Shown: positions 28,064-36,350, numbered from the stretch's first letter. The stretch is 64,000 nucleotides of DNA from Collinsella aerofaciens (GCF_015546965.1 NZ_JADMUF010000004.1:62001-126000); one strand, 5' to 3'. The notes: a model not told the origin generated them from the letters alone. Translations and numbers: made by a program.

Positions 28064-29068
28064 TTGAAAATGCATCGGGCTGCGACCGACATAACTGAGC
28101 TCTACGCACCACAGTTTGAGCAGTTTGGCCTGGAGCTTTCCGGCAAGGGCGCTGTCTTTACCGGCGAGGTGGCAAACGATCGGGCGCACGGACGCGCATG
28201 GATCATGCCTCTCTCCCCTGCCTGCATTGTCATGGAGCATTTCATCACCCCGACGCACGATATGTACCTGGCCGAATACACACCCGAGCCATACGCCTGC
28301 GTGAGCGAGGTCAGCGCGCCCACACTTACATGCATGCCCGAGGCTGGCATAACGCCCGCGAACCTTAAACCATTGCATGGACCGTGGCCAAACAATGCCG
28401 TTTGCAGCTTTATCCAAGATAGCTGTGGCGAGGAATTAAGCCCGCTGTTTGCGGGACGGCTTTATCACTCGCGCTCGGTGCTCTTTTTGCCCGGATATTT
28501 TGACGACCTGGAGCACCGCTATCCCACCGAGTTCGCGGGAACCTTTGAGGCGTTTGCCGAGCCATGGCACGAGGAAGCGACGTCTGCGATCTGCCACACG
28601 CTGCGCCGGATTAACGAGGACCGTGCCCAAACCGTAGGCGGACACGTCTATATGCAGGGCATCGTGGAGACCATGGTCGCGGAGCTCGCCTGTTCGCGCG
28701 CGGCCCACAAGCAGGCGCGGCAGGCGGCAGACACACGCGTCAGCATAACCATGGCCGAAGAAGCAACGGCAATGATTGAGCGCACGCTCGACAAAGGCAG
28801 ACATGTGGGTATCAACGAGGTGGCCGAGAGGCTCTACACAAGCCGCTCCAAACTATGCGCCACCTTTAAGGCCCAAACCGGCGAGTCCCTGGGCGCCTAC
28901 ATTCGCAGACGCCGTATGGAGCGAGCGCAGGACCTTTTGGCAGATAGCGCGCTCACGATAGCGCAGGTGGCAGAGCGTCTAGGCTACCCTCAGCAGGCCG
29001 CCTTCGCCCAAGCCTTCAAGCAATACACCGGCATGACACCCACGGCTTGGCGAAGCAAGCATCGCTAA
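28064..29068 (+). CDS. AraC-family transcriptional regulator
   Basis: 334 residues. The C-terminal 100 residues form the double helix-turn-helix: GINEVAERLYTSRSKLCATF, then RRRMERAQDLLAD, TIAQVAERLGYPQQAAFAQA and FKQYTGMTPTAWR. The N-terminal 200 residues are a ligand-binding region of no recognised fold, with several Cys and His (PTLTCMPEAG, HGPWPNN). A TTG two codons before the ATG is better spaced from GGAAGGGG and may be the true start (28058). Divergent orientation with the ABC pair suggests it activates them in response to their substrate, as YbtA does for ybtPQ. Confidence 0.87.
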   Translation: MKMHRAATDITELYAPQFEQFGLELSGKGAVFTGEVANDRAHGRAWIMPLSPACIVMEHFITPTHDMYLAEYTPEPYACVSEVSAPTLTCMPEAGITPANLKPLHGPWPNNAVCSFIQDSCGEELSPLFAGRLYHSRSVLFLPGYFDDLEHRYPTEFAGTFEAFAEPWHEEATSAICHTLRRINEDRAQTVGGHVYMQGIVETMVAELACSRAAHKQARQAADTRVSITMAEEATAMIERTLDKGRHVGINEVAERLYTSRSKLCATFKAQTGESLGAYIRRRRMERAQDLLADSALTIAQVAERLGYPQQAAFAQAFKQYTGMTPTAWRSKHR

Positions 29069-29132
29069 GGCCCAAGCTCCCTGGCCGTAACGGAGCGATT
29101 AATTAGCCGCCGCCCGTCAGCTCACCCAGGAT

Positions 29133-30497
29133 CTAAACGTCAAGATGCGCACAATCAAGCGCCTTTTTGATAAGAGGGACAGATCGATCAGCCAAATACA
29201 ACGGAATGTTGAGCACCCCGTCGTCGAGCTTTAGGTTCTTAAGTGAGTAGCGGACCCTCAATGGAGTCGTCTCCGCATGCTTGTCGGCATAGTACTTAAG
29301 GCTCTTGGAATGAACGACCTCTCCCGATTTGACCTCGACGGGAACGATTTCGTTTCCGACTTGAATCAAAAAATCGACTTCGTGCTTCGGCTTCTCGTTT
29401 GTCCAATAACGCGGAGCAGCATCTAACTGTGAAAGTAATGCCTGAAGCACATAGTTCTCGGCGAACGAACCTTTGAACTCCGAAAATAGCGCATCCGAGA
29501 TGGCAAAAGCGGACGCATCCAGCCTTGCCATGCGGCGCAGCAAGCCGACATCAAGACAGTAGACTTTAAATGCCTTGAGGTCATCGTACGCAGAGAGCGG
29601 CACACCACCGGCAGCATTAAGGCGAACCGCCGTGATGAGCCCAGCATCGGCAAGCCATTCCAGAGCATCCTCGTATTCTCGAGCACGAGCCCCCTCGCGC
29701 ACCGCACCCCAAACGAACTTTTTGTTCTCGCGCGCCAACTGAGCTGGAATCGAGTTCCATATTTGCGAAAGCTTGGCGAACTGCGCACGGCCACCATGCT
29801 TGGCAAAATCGCGCTCGTAGGAATCCAAGAGATCAGACAACACCTTATCGACCTGAACGATATCGCCCGTCTCCACCCACCGGCCAAGAGCCTCTGGCAT
29901 GCCGCCGCATGCAAAATAACGACGAAGATGCTCGACGAGACGGACATGGAAGAAATCGGGCACTGTCTCGATCTGATCAAGGCCGCCAAGGTATTCGTCG
30001 TAGTTTGCAGCGCCCTCGGCTTTCAGAAACTCGGAAAAGCTCATGGGGCGCATCTCCATGAACTCGACCTTTCCCACCGGAAAAGCGCTGGTCTCACGGG
30101 ACAAGCGAACGCCCAACAAAGACCCTGCGCATGCGACGTGATACTCGGGGGCCTCGTCACAGAAGTATTTAAGGGCGCCGACTGCAGGAGGACAATCCTG
30201 GATCTCATCAATAATAAGCAGCGTCTCGCCGGGTTCGATAGGCTGTCCAAGTGCCAGGGAAAGATTTGAGATGATCCGTCGAGGATCGCGCGTACCTTCG
30301 AAAAACTGAGCGTACTCGCTCTGTACCCCAGGTGACGGCTCCTCGAGCGTCAGATACACAAAATTGCGGTACGAGGTTCGGCCGAACTCCTTAAGCGCCC
30401 ACGTCTTTCCAACCTGGCGCGCCCCCTTAAGGATAAGCGGCTTACGATATTCTGACGCTTTCCAAGCGTTAAGCTTGGCAATGATATCTCGCTGCAT
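29133..30497 (-). CDS. ATP-binding protein, AAA_14 plus DUF4143
   Basis: 454 residues. The N-terminal ATPase has Walker A LKGARQVGKTWALKEFG (near residue 25), Walker B LLIIDEIQDCP (near 95) and an arginine-finger region. The C-terminal DUF4143 domain includes FAENYVLQALLSQ and ends in a PD-(D/E)XK-like core, KPKHEVDFLIQVGNEIVPVEVKSG, a nuclease-like fold. These proteins are very common in gut bacteria and archaea and their role is not settled. GGGAGG is seven bases before the ATG. Two CRP/FNR-like palindromes in its upstream region suggest regulation. It is monocistronic, downstream of the gatB terminator. Confidence 0.9.
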   Translation of the reverse strand: MQRDIIAKLNAWKASEYRKPLILKGARQVGKTWALKEFGRTSYRNFVYLTLEEPSPGVQSEYAQFFEGTRDPRRIISNLSLALGQPIEPGETLLIIDEIQDCPPAVGALKYFCDEAPEYHVACAGSLLGVRLSRETSAFPVGKVEFMEMRPMSFSEFLKAEGAANYDEYLGGLDQIETVPDFFHVRLVEHLRRYFACGGMPEALGRWVETGDIVQVDKVLSDLLDSYERDFAKHGGRAQFAKLSQIWNSIPAQLARENKKFVWGAVREGARAREYEDALEWLADAGLITAVRLNAAGGVPLSAYDDLKAFKVYCLDVGLLRRMARLDASAFAISDALFSEFKGSFAENYVLQALLSQLDAAPRYWTNEKPKHEVDFLIQVGNEIVPVEVKSGEVVHSKSLKYYADKHAETTPLRVRYSLKNLKLDDGVLNIPLYLADRSVPLIKKALDCAHLDV

Positions 30498-30516
30498 GGC
30501 CGAACCTCCCGCAAAG

Positions 30517-30591
30517 AAACTTCCGTAAACGTGATATTTCCCACATTTTACCCTAGGTAAAACGTGACATTTATCACATTTACAGAAGTTT
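30517..30591. promoter_or_regulatory. Two CRP/FNR-like sites within a 75-bp imperfect palindrome before the DUF4143 gene
   Basis: CGTGA-N6-CCACA at 30530-30545 and CGTGA-N6-TCACA at 30563-30578 both fit the TGTGA-N6-TCACA pattern and are 33 bp apart, about three helical turns. The whole stretch is also an imperfect inverted repeat centred on CCTAGG (about 30554). The sites lie 30-80 bases upstream of the start codon, where they could repress or activate. Confidence 0.55.
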
Positions 30592-30622
30592 TAAGCTCAT
30601 TTCGCCACACTTTCATCACATT

Positions 30623-30654
30623 GAAAAGGCGGAGGCGCATTTTGCGCCTCCGCC
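30623..30654 (-). terminator. Terminator of the gatCAB operon
   Basis: A perfect 11-bp stem (30644-30654 with 30628-30638, loop of five) followed by TTTTC on the minus strand. It lies about 200 bases after the gatB stop, beyond the long-stem element B, so that element is probably transcribed as 3' untranslated RNA. Confidence 0.85.
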
Positions 30655-30702
30655 ACCATCTTTCCTATCAGCCCGCCTGACCCGAACGGCCGAGTCGTCA
30701 CG

Positions 30703-30843
30703 GAACCCGGGAGCCCCGGCAGGGCGGGTGCTTGCTCAAAATGAGTTCCGCACGCAAAGAAGGCCACTTAATGTGGCCTTCGTCTTGCGCAGGACTGTTC
30801 GAAATTTTGAGGAAGCACCCGCCCTGCCGGGGCTCCCGGGTTC
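30703..30843 (-). ncRNA. Long-stem 3' element, copy B
   Basis: A perfect 31-bp inverted repeat (30703-30733 with 30813-30843), extended inwards by 8 more bp after one mismatch (30735-30742 with 30804-30811). The core has a perfect 9-bp hairpin (30759-30781) and, read on the minus strand, the same blocks as copy A: ACAGTCCTG, CACATTAAGTG and CGTGCGGAACTC, inside arms that share GGAGCCCCGG and AGGGC. The rest of the stem sequences differs, so the pairing, rather than the sequence, is kept. It starts four bases after the gatB stop. Confidence 0.7.
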
Positions 30844-30847
30844 CCGC

Positions 30848-32524
30848 TTACGAGAGCGACGTTCTCAGCAACTCGTTGAAGAGCTTCGGGTTGCCCTTGC
30901 CGCGGCTCGCCTTCATGCACTGGCCCACCAAAAAGCCGATGACCTTCTGGTTGCCGTCACGATACTGCTGCGCCTGCTCGGCACAGTTTGCCAGCACCTC
31001 GTCCACAATCGGCTGCAGCGCGCCGGCGTCGCTCACCTGACGCATGCCGCGCTCGTCGACGATCTTATTGGGGTCATCACCGGTCTGGGCCATGGCCTCA
31101 AAGACCTCGTGCGCCTGGTTGGAGCTGATGGCATCGGTCGCCAGCAGCTTGGCAAGGGCTGCCACCTGAGCCGGCGCGATGCCGGACTCGGTGAGCGACA
31201 CACCCGCGCCCTTAAGGTAGGCGATCATCTCGTTCACCAGCAGGTTTGCGACCGTCTGGGCCTCCTTGCCGGCCATGCCGGCAGCGGCCGCCTCAAAGAA
31301 CTCGGCAAACTCGGGGTCGCCGGCAATCTGCTCGGCGTCGGCCGTCTTAATGCCAAAGTCGGCTTCAAAACGGACGCGCTTGGCATCGGGCAGCTCAGGG
31401 ATCTCGCCACGGCAGCGGTCGATGAACTCGTCATCCAGATCAAACGGCGCCAGGTCGGGATCGGGGAACAGGCGATAGTCGTCGGCCGTTTCCTTCACAC
31501 GCATGACCACGGTACGCTTACGACTGGGCTCCCAGTGGCGGGTCTCCTGGTAGATGATGCCGCCCTCCTCGAGCACCTCGGCCTGACGGCAGATCTCGTA
31601 GGCAAGGCCATCGTGCAGGCTCTTAAACGAGTTGAGGTTCTTGAGCTCGGTCTTGGTACCCAGCTTGGTCTCGCCGCGGCGGCGCAGCGACACGTTGCCG
31701 TCGCAGCGCATGGAACCCTTCTCCATGGAGCAATCGGAAATGCCCAGCGTCACAAAGATGCGACGGAGCTTCTCCATAAACAGACGCGCTTCCTCGGGCG
31801 TGCGCAGATCGGGCTCGGTGACGAGCTCAATCAGCGGCGTGCCGCAGCGGTTGTAGTCGACGAGCGACTCGGCCGCGGCGGTAATGCGGCCCTCGGCACC
31901 GCCCACATGGACCATCTTGGCGGCGTCCTCCTCCATGTGGATGCGCAGAATGCGGATGGGCACCGTGTAGGAACCGTCCTCGCGACGCTCAGGCATCTGC
32001 AAGTTGGACGCATCATAGCTGGCCAGGTGACCGGCGCGCTGGTTACCCTCGCGCATGGTCGACGTCATGGACGTGGACAGACCCTCGGCGTTGGCCGAGG
32101 CGCTCGCCAGGCTCTGGGCCTCGGCCTCGCCAAAGGCGCAGTCGGGGCGCTCGGCGGCACCGCGACCGGTCACGTCCAGGTCCAGGTGACCGTACATGGC
32201 AAAGGCGACCGGACCCTGCGTGGTCTGGAAGTTCTTGGCCATATCGGGATAGAAGTAGTGCTTGCGGTAGAACATCGAGTGGCGCTGGATCTCGCAGTTG
32301 GTGGCGAGACCGGCCTTGACGATGCTCTCGATGGCGCGCTTGTTGGGCACCGGCAGGGCGCCGGGCAGGCCCAAGCACACCGGGCACACGTTGGCGTTGG
32401 GCTCGTCATCGTGGCTGAGCTTGCAGTTGCAGAACATCTTGGTGTCGAGTGCGGTGAGCTCGGTATGGATCTCCAGGCCGATCACGGCCTCCCAATCCTG
32501 CAGGACCTCGGAAAGCTCCTTCAT
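30848..32524 (-). CDS. gatB: Asp-tRNA(Asn)/Glu-tRNA(Gln) amidotransferase subunit B
   Basis: 558 residues, somewhat longer than the usual 480-500. The start WEAVIGLEIHTELTALDTKMFC with the downstream CNCKLSHDDEPNANVCPVCL Cys cluster (zinc), YNRCGTPLIELVTEPDL and the kinase cradle KNLNSF are diagnostic; the C-terminal YqeY-like tail ends with GNPKLFNELLRTSL. A stretch after FGEAEAQSLASASANAEG near residue 125-165 is not in the core alignment I remember and may explain part of the extra length. It forms GatCAB with the two genes upstream and converts misacylated Glu-tRNA(Gln) or Asp-tRNA(Asn). Its ATG overlaps the gatA stop by one base. Confidence 0.96.
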   Translation of the reverse strand: MKELSEVLQDWEAVIGLEIHTELTALDTKMFCNCKLSHDDEPNANVCPVCLGLPGALPVPNKRAIESIVKAGLATNCEIQRHSMFYRKHYFYPDMAKNFQTTQGPVAFAMYGHLDLDVTGRGAAERPDCAFGEAEAQSLASASANAEGLSTSMTSTMREGNQRAGHLASYDASNLQMPERREDGSYTVPIRILRIHMEEDAAKMVHVGGAEGRITAAAESLVDYNRCGTPLIELVTEPDLRTPEEARLFMEKLRRIFVTLGISDCSMEKGSMRCDGNVSLRRRGETKLGTKTELKNLNSFKSLHDGLAYEICRQAEVLEEGGIIYQETRHWEPSRKRTVVMRVKETADDYRLFPDPDLAPFDLDDEFIDRCRGEIPELPDAKRVRFEADFGIKTADAEQIAGDPEFAEFFEAAAAGMAGKEAQTVANLLVNEMIAYLKGAGVSLTESGIAPAQVAALAKLLATDAISSNQAHEVFEAMAQTGDDPNKIVDERGMRQVSDAGALQPIVDEVLANCAEQAQQYRDGNQKVIGFLVGQCMKASRGKGNPKLFNELLRTSLS

Positions 32525-34038
32525 TACAGCTCGCCTCCCTTCCCGGCAAAATCGGGCGCGACGGAAAGCGCGGGCGCACCCGTGGCGGCATCGGCAAAGC
32601 CGCGCTCCAGGGCGCGGGCAAACGTGAGCAGCTGACGGTCCTTAAAGGCAGGTCCCACCAGCTGGGCAGAAACGGGCAGCTGAGTATCCTCGCCCAGGCC
32701 CAGCGGCACCGAGATACCACCGTTGCCGCAGATGTTGAGCGAGATGGTGTACAGGTCGGAGAGGTACATCTGCGTGGGGTCGCTGATCTCGCCAAACTTA
32801 AAGGCCGTGCGCGGCGAGGCGGGCATGAGGATGGTGTCCACCTTGGCATACGCGGCGTCGTAGTCCTGCGTGATGAGCGTGCGGGCCTTTTGCGCAGCGT
32901 AGTAATACTTGTCGTACACGCCCGAGCTCAGCAGGTAGGCGCCGAGCATCTGACGGCGCTTGGCCTCGGCGCCAAAGCCGTGGGCGCGCGACAGCGAGCT
33001 CTGGTCGGACAGGTTGGCGCAGCCTTTCTCCTGGTAGCCGTAGCGAATGCCGTCGAAGCGGGCCAGGTTGGAGAACGCCTCGGCCGGGCCGATGACGTAG
33101 TAGGCGGCGATGGCGGCGTCCAGGTGCGGCAGGTCGACCTCGACCAGCTCAGCGCCCTGGTTCTGCAGCTCCTGGGCGGCGCGCTGAACAGCGGCCTTGA
33201 CCTCGGGCGTCAGGCCCTCGGCCTCCATAAACGCAGGGATAATGCCCACGCGCTTACCCTCGATGCTGTCGTTGAGATGCTCGGTAAAGTCGACGGCGCA
33301 ATCCTGGCTGGTGCAGTCGTACGGATCGTGGCCCGCGCCGGTAAGCGCATTCATGGCCAGCGCGACATCCTCGACCGTGCGGCCAAAGGGTCCCACCTGG
33401 TCGAGCGACGAGCCAAAGGCAACCACGCCGTAACGGCTCACGGCGCCATACGTGGGCTTAAAGCCCACCACGCCGCACAGCGATGCCGGTTGGCGAATGG
33501 AGCCGCCGGTGTCCGAGCCCAGCGAAAGCGCGACCTCGCCCGCGGCAACGGCGGCAGCGGAGCCGCCCGAGGAGCCGCCGGGCACGCGCTCGGTATCCCA
33601 GGGGTTGTTGGTGCGGTGGAAGGCCGAGCTTTCGGTAGAGCTGCCAAAGGCGAACTCGTCCATATTGGCCTTGCCCATGGGCAGGCAGCCGGCGTCGAGC
33701 ATACGCTGGACGCAGGTGGCGGTGTAGACGCTCTGGTAGTCCTCCAGCATGCGGGAGGCACAGGTGGTGCGCGTGCCCACGAGGTTCATGTTGTCCTTAA
33801 TAGCCAGCGGCACGCCCGCGAGCGGGGGCAGTGGCTTGCCGGCGGCACGGTCGGCATCCACGCGCGCGGCTGCCTCGAGCGCGAGCTCGGGCGACACCTG
33901 CAGGAATGCCTGGACCCCACCCTCGCGCGCCTCGATGGCGGCAAGGGAGGCCTGGGCCACCTCGGTAGCGGTAAAGTCGCCGGCGGCAACGCCTGCGGCG
34001 ATCTGGGCGGCGGTAAGGGAATCGAAGCTTTGCGCCAT
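32524..34038 (-). CDS. gatA: Asp-tRNA(Asn)/Glu-tRNA(Gln) amidotransferase subunit A
   Basis: 504 residues of the amidase-signature family. The Ser-cisSer-Lys triad is visible: Lys in AIKDNMNLVGTRTTCAS (near residue 83), the glycine/serine loop VPGGSSGGSAAAVAAGEVAL and the nucleophile in SLGSDTGGSIRQPAS (Ser near residue 183). It releases ammonia from glutamine for GatB. Start and stop overlap gatC and gatB by one base (TAATG), which indicates tight translational coupling and 1:1:1 stoichiometry. Confidence 0.97.
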   Translation of the reverse strand: MAQSFDSLTAAQIAAGVAAGDFTATEVAQASLAAIEAREGGVQAFLQVSPELALEAAARVDADRAAGKPLPPLAGVPLAIKDNMNLVGTRTTCASRMLEDYQSVYTATCVQRMLDAGCLPMGKANMDEFAFGSSTESSAFHRTNNPWDTERVPGGSSGGSAAAVAAGEVALSLGSDTGGSIRQPASLCGVVGFKPTYGAVSRYGVVAFGSSLDQVGPFGRTVEDVALAMNALTGAGHDPYDCTSQDCAVDFTEHLNDSIEGKRVGIIPAFMEAEGLTPEVKAAVQRAAQELQNQGAELVEVDLPHLDAAIAAYYVIGPAEAFSNLARFDGIRYGYQEKGCANLSDQSSLSRAHGFGAEAKRRQMLGAYLLSSGVYDKYYYAAQKARTLITQDYDAAYAKVDTILMPASPRTAFKFGEISDPTQMYLSDLYTISLNICGNGGISVPLGLGEDTQLPVSAQLVGPAFKDRQLLTFARALERGFADAATGAPALSVAPDFAGKGGEL

Positions 34039-34349
34039 TACTCGCTCTCCCCCTCTCCCAAAATGGACGGCACGCGGAAGTAGCGGTCGCGCGCGCTACC
34101 CGCGTTTTCCAGTGCAACGTCGAGCGGCAGGTCGCGCTCGGGCTCGCGCAGGTCGTCGCCCATCACGTTGGACAGGCTTCCGATGGGATGGAACGTGGGC
34201 TCCACGTCGGGCAGGTCATATTGCAAGACGGGCTCGAGCATCTGGACGGCGTCGTTCATGTAGGACGTCATCTGGGTGAGCTCGTCATCGGTCAGTGCGA
34301 TCTTTGCGTACTCGGCGATGCCGAGCACGTCTTTCTCGCTGAGTGCCAT
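34038..34349 (-). CDS. gatC: Asp-tRNA(Asn)/Glu-tRNA(Gln) amidotransferase subunit C
   Basis: 103 residues, the usual size. The N-terminal LSEKDVLGIAEYAKIALTDD and the C-terminal half with RDRYFRVPSILG fit the chaperone-like GatC that wraps around GatA. The ATG at 34349 follows GGAAGGGAG; the frame extends six codons further but without a better site. TATACT on the minus strand at 34385-34390 may be the operon -10 box, with a poor -35. First gene of gatCAB. Confidence 0.93.
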   Translation of the reverse strand: MALSEKDVLGIAEYAKIALTDDELTQMTSYMNDAVQMLEPVLQYDLPDVEPTFHPIGSLSNVMGDDLREPERDLPLDVALENAGSARDRYFRVPSILGEGESE

Positions 34350-34499
34350 AGGCGCTCCCTTCCGCATAACAGATAAACCGCTCTAGTATACAAGCCAACG
34401 GCGCTTGGAGCAGGTGCTTTACCCAAATGCAGCGAAAACGTAACGAGGGCGGCGGGCTGGCAGGCAACGAGCTGGCGGTTCTGCTGCGAAATCGCACCG

Positions 34500-34562
34500 T
34501 CCATAGCGAAAACCGTCCTGTCCACAGCGAAAAGCATCCCGCCCACAACGAAAACCATCACA
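34500..34562. repeat. 21-bp tandem repeat, three units
   Basis: Units at 34500, 34521 and 34542 share the pattern yCCAyAGCGAAAAsCrTCC; a weaker fourth unit precedes them. It lies in the 326-base gap between gatC and the sortase gene and leads into the 65-nt palindrome. An open frame over it exists only because the repeat length is a multiple of three. Confidence 0.65.
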
Positions 34563-34616
34563 ACATTCGACGCTTTTCGCCAAAATCGCGATTTTCATCG
34601 AATGTTGTGATGGTTT
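34552..34616 (-). repeat. 65-nt palindromic element, copy 1
   Basis: Perfect 19-bp arms (34552-34570 with 34598-34616) with an A/T-rich centre. Length, arm ends AAACCrTCmCAA/TTGkGAyGGTTT and the TCGA block are shared with the elements at 49194 and 50434, each exactly 65 nt. It lies beyond the sortase stop (34676). Confidence 0.75.
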
Positions 34617-34627
34617 AGAAGCCCCCG

Positions 34628-34662
34628 ACCACCACAAAGGCGCCTGTCCCCATTGTGGTGGT
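34628..34662 (-). terminator. Conserved-loop hairpin after the sortase gene
   Basis: ACCACCACAA (34628-34637) pairs perfectly with 34653-34662; the loop contains GCCTGTCCCC on the plus strand. It is 13 bases after the sortase stop. No T-run follows, so it may act with the neighbouring 65-nt palindrome. Confidence 0.6.
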
Positions 34663-34675
34663 TCTGAACGATGTC

Positions 34676-35614
34676 CTATGCCGAGGCCTTGGCCTTGCGA
34701 CGCTTGCGGATCGCGTGGATCACGATGTCCAGCAGCAACAGCACAATGGCTACGACCACGATGAGCACGGCAAACTCGCGCTTGCCCCAGTGGCGGCCGG
34801 CCAGCGACTTTTGCTTGTCGACGTCCTTCTTGTTGTACTTGGTGCGCACGCAATGCACCAGCAGGCGATGGTCGTTTACGCCGTAGGGCGTGCAGGTGAC
34901 GAGCGTCACCTTGTCGGCGCCGGGCTCGATGGTCAGCGACTCCATTTCCTCGGGCAGCACCACCTCGGAGTCCACCATCTTGTAGGCAAGCGTCTTGTTC
35001 ATGGTGTGCAGCAGCACCAGGTCGCCGGGCTCCAGCGAGTGAATGTCGTCGAACATGCTCAGGTTGCGCATACCCGAGTGCGCGGTGAGCACGCAATGCG
35101 TCGAGGTGCCGCCCACCGGCAGGCTCGTGCCCTCCAGGTGGCCGACGCCCGCCATGAGGACTTCCTCGCTCGTGCCGTGGTAGATAGGCATGCTCACGTC
35201 GATGGAGGGGATCTCGACCCAGCTCATCATGGGGTCGCGGTCAAAGATGAGCTGCTGGGCGTAGGGCTCGATCTGGTCGGCGGGAAGCTCGGTGGCCTCG
35301 CCCGCCAGCTGCTCGTTAAAGGAGCGCGCCTGGAGCAGGATGCGCTCGCGCTCCTCGGCAGACAGCGCGTCCACGGTGCTGGACACCGTGCTGATCTGGT
35401 TGAACACGCCCGAGGCCTCGAGCCGGTCCAAGATCCACGGCCAGGTCATAAGGCCCACGCCAATAAGGATGATGACGATGGTGATGAGCCGATCGGCCCA
35501 GCGCGGCAGTCGCTTGCGGCGGCGCTTGGGCTTTGTTTGAGGTTTGGGTTGAGGGCTTGAGCCACCGTTGTCCGCGGCGTTATTGCTCTTCATATGTTTG
35601 GCGCCCTGCACCAT
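34676..35614 (-). CDS. Class C (pilin) sortase
   Basis: 312 residues: a cytosolic basic N-terminus rich in Pro/Lys, a membrane helix (about 43-60, ITIVIILIGVGLMTWPWIL), the extracellular sortase barrel with catalytic His in CVLTAHSGM, Cys in TLVTCTPYGVNDHRLLVHC and the following Arg, and a second C-terminal membrane helix (about 280-300) with a basic tail, as in pilus-polymerising sortases. A DP-containing stretch (IFDRDPMMSW) sits where the lid of class C enzymes would be. The ATG has GAGGAG nine bases upstream. It should join the pilins encoded upstream, though it is separated from them by about 1 kb with a duplicated small-RNA module and a terminator. Confidence 0.93.
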   Translation of the reverse strand: MVQGAKHMKSNNAADNGGSSPQPKPQTKPKRRRKRLPRWADRLITIVIILIGVGLMTWPWILDRLEASGVFNQISTVSSTVDALSAEERERILLQARSFNEQLAGEATELPADQIEPYAQQLIFDRDPMMSWVEIPSIDVSMPIYHGTSEEVLMAGVGHLEGTSLPVGGTSTHCVLTAHSGMRNLSMFDDIHSLEPGDLVLLHTMNKTLAYKMVDSEVVLPEEMESLTIEPGADKVTLVTCTPYGVNDHRLLVHCVRTKYNKKDVDKQKSLAGRHWGKREFAVLIVVVAIVLLLLDIVIHAIRKRRKAKASA

Positions 35615-35776
35615 CGCCGGTCACTCCTCTATAGCTCAGGTTGTCTAAACAAATAATAGCCGATTAACAGGCTTCTAAACCGGATAACACTGCCAGACTG
35701 CATTATCCGGTCGGGCATAGACTCATATTTGAGTTTTCAAAATATCTCGAATCAACTGAGCGATTCGGGATACAAT

Positions 35777-35880
35777 GTCTATAGAAAACGACGCACCCCG
35801 CGTAAGTGTTGAGAGCGCGGGCGGCCTAGTTTTCAGCTTTTGTTAAATGCCCGGGCCTCTAACCCCGGGCATTCTTATTT
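35777..35880 (+). ncRNA. Candidate structured small RNA, copy 1 (antisense to the 3' end of the small-protein transcript)
   Basis: Downstream of TACAAT (35771-35776) lies a potential RNA with nested helices GAAAAC/GTTTTC (35784-35789 with 35829-35834) and CCCGCG/CGCGGG (35797-35802 with 35816-35821), separated by 7-base internal loops. It ends in a perfect 10-bp hairpin (35846-35855 with 35864-35873) followed by CTTATTT, a good terminator. Copy 2 keeps the fold with a compensatory pair change. Its end overlaps the stop codon of the small minus-strand gene, so the two transcripts converge and overlap, as in TxpA/RatA-type toxin-antitoxin loci. The -35 box is weak. Confidence 0.6.
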
Positions 35881-36027
35881 GCGCTTGTTGTGGCGCAAAT
35901 GCCTTCTACCGTCCGCACCGCGCGTGCGCCTACGGACCTTAAACCGAACCTCATACGAGTCAAAAAACGCGATGACGAACGAGCCCACCGCCGCAAGGGC
36001 GGCGAGCACGTTAAGGAATTTCAGCAT
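35875..36027 (-). CDS. Small hydrophobic/basic protein, type I toxin-like
   Basis: 50 residues: a membrane segment LAALAAVGSFVIAFF (about 8-22) followed by a strongly basic tail with RFKVRRRTRGADGRRHLR. GGAGG is seven bases before the ATG. The pattern of a hydrophobic helix ending in SFVIAFF and then charged residues recalls the short holin-like toxins of the TxpA/BsrG/Fst group, but the sequence is not clearly homologous. A plus-strand small RNA with its own terminator converges on its 3' end. A second copy lacking the N-terminal part lies 0.44 kb away. The longer frame starting at 36105 has no ribosome site. Confidence 0.55.
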   Translation of the reverse strand: MLKFLNVLAALAAVGSFVIAFFDSYEVRFKVRRRTRGADGRRHLRHNKRK

Positions 36028-36248
36028 TTGGGGACCTCCGATCGAGTCGTCGGCCGCCCGCGCACGGAATGCGTCGCAAAGCCATTTTACCGCGAGTACT
36101 CGCACTTACAGCTGGTATACGCGATTTTGACAAACATTTGTTCGATAGTCATACGCTCGATCCTTCGGACAGTGAAGCCCAACCGCATTGTCCGGCATAT
36201 TTGCGTTTTCAAAACAGCCCGGATTGGCGGGGCGATCCGGGATACAAT

Positions 36249-36350
36249 CGTTTCAGGAAACGACGCCCCGCGTAAGCGTTCGAAAGCGCGGGCGACCAGT
36301 TTCCGGTGTTGTTAAATGCCCGGACTCCGAACCACGGGCATTCTAATCTT
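36249..36350 (+). ncRNA. Candidate structured small RNA, copy 2
   Basis: Duplicate of the RNA at 35777: TACAAT at 36243-36248, helices GGAAAC/GTTTCC (36256-36261 with 36299-36304) and CCCGCG/CGCGGG (36267-36272 with 36287-36292), and a shorter terminator hairpin (36315-36322 with 36335-36342). Against copy 1 the outer helix has an A-U pair changed to G-C on both sides, a compensatory change supporting real pairing. Confidence 0.55.

Noticed and set aside
30728-32635. 635-codon plus-strand frame opposite gatB
   Set aside because: Antisense artefact across a confirmed gatB gene; starts inside the long-stem element.
34285-34561. Two minus-strand frames of 87-89 codons over the 21-bp tandem repeat, reading FSLWTGRFSLWT and similar
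   Set aside because: The periodic protein text comes from a 21-bp DNA repeat divisible by three; the gatC promoter and palindromic element occupy this region.
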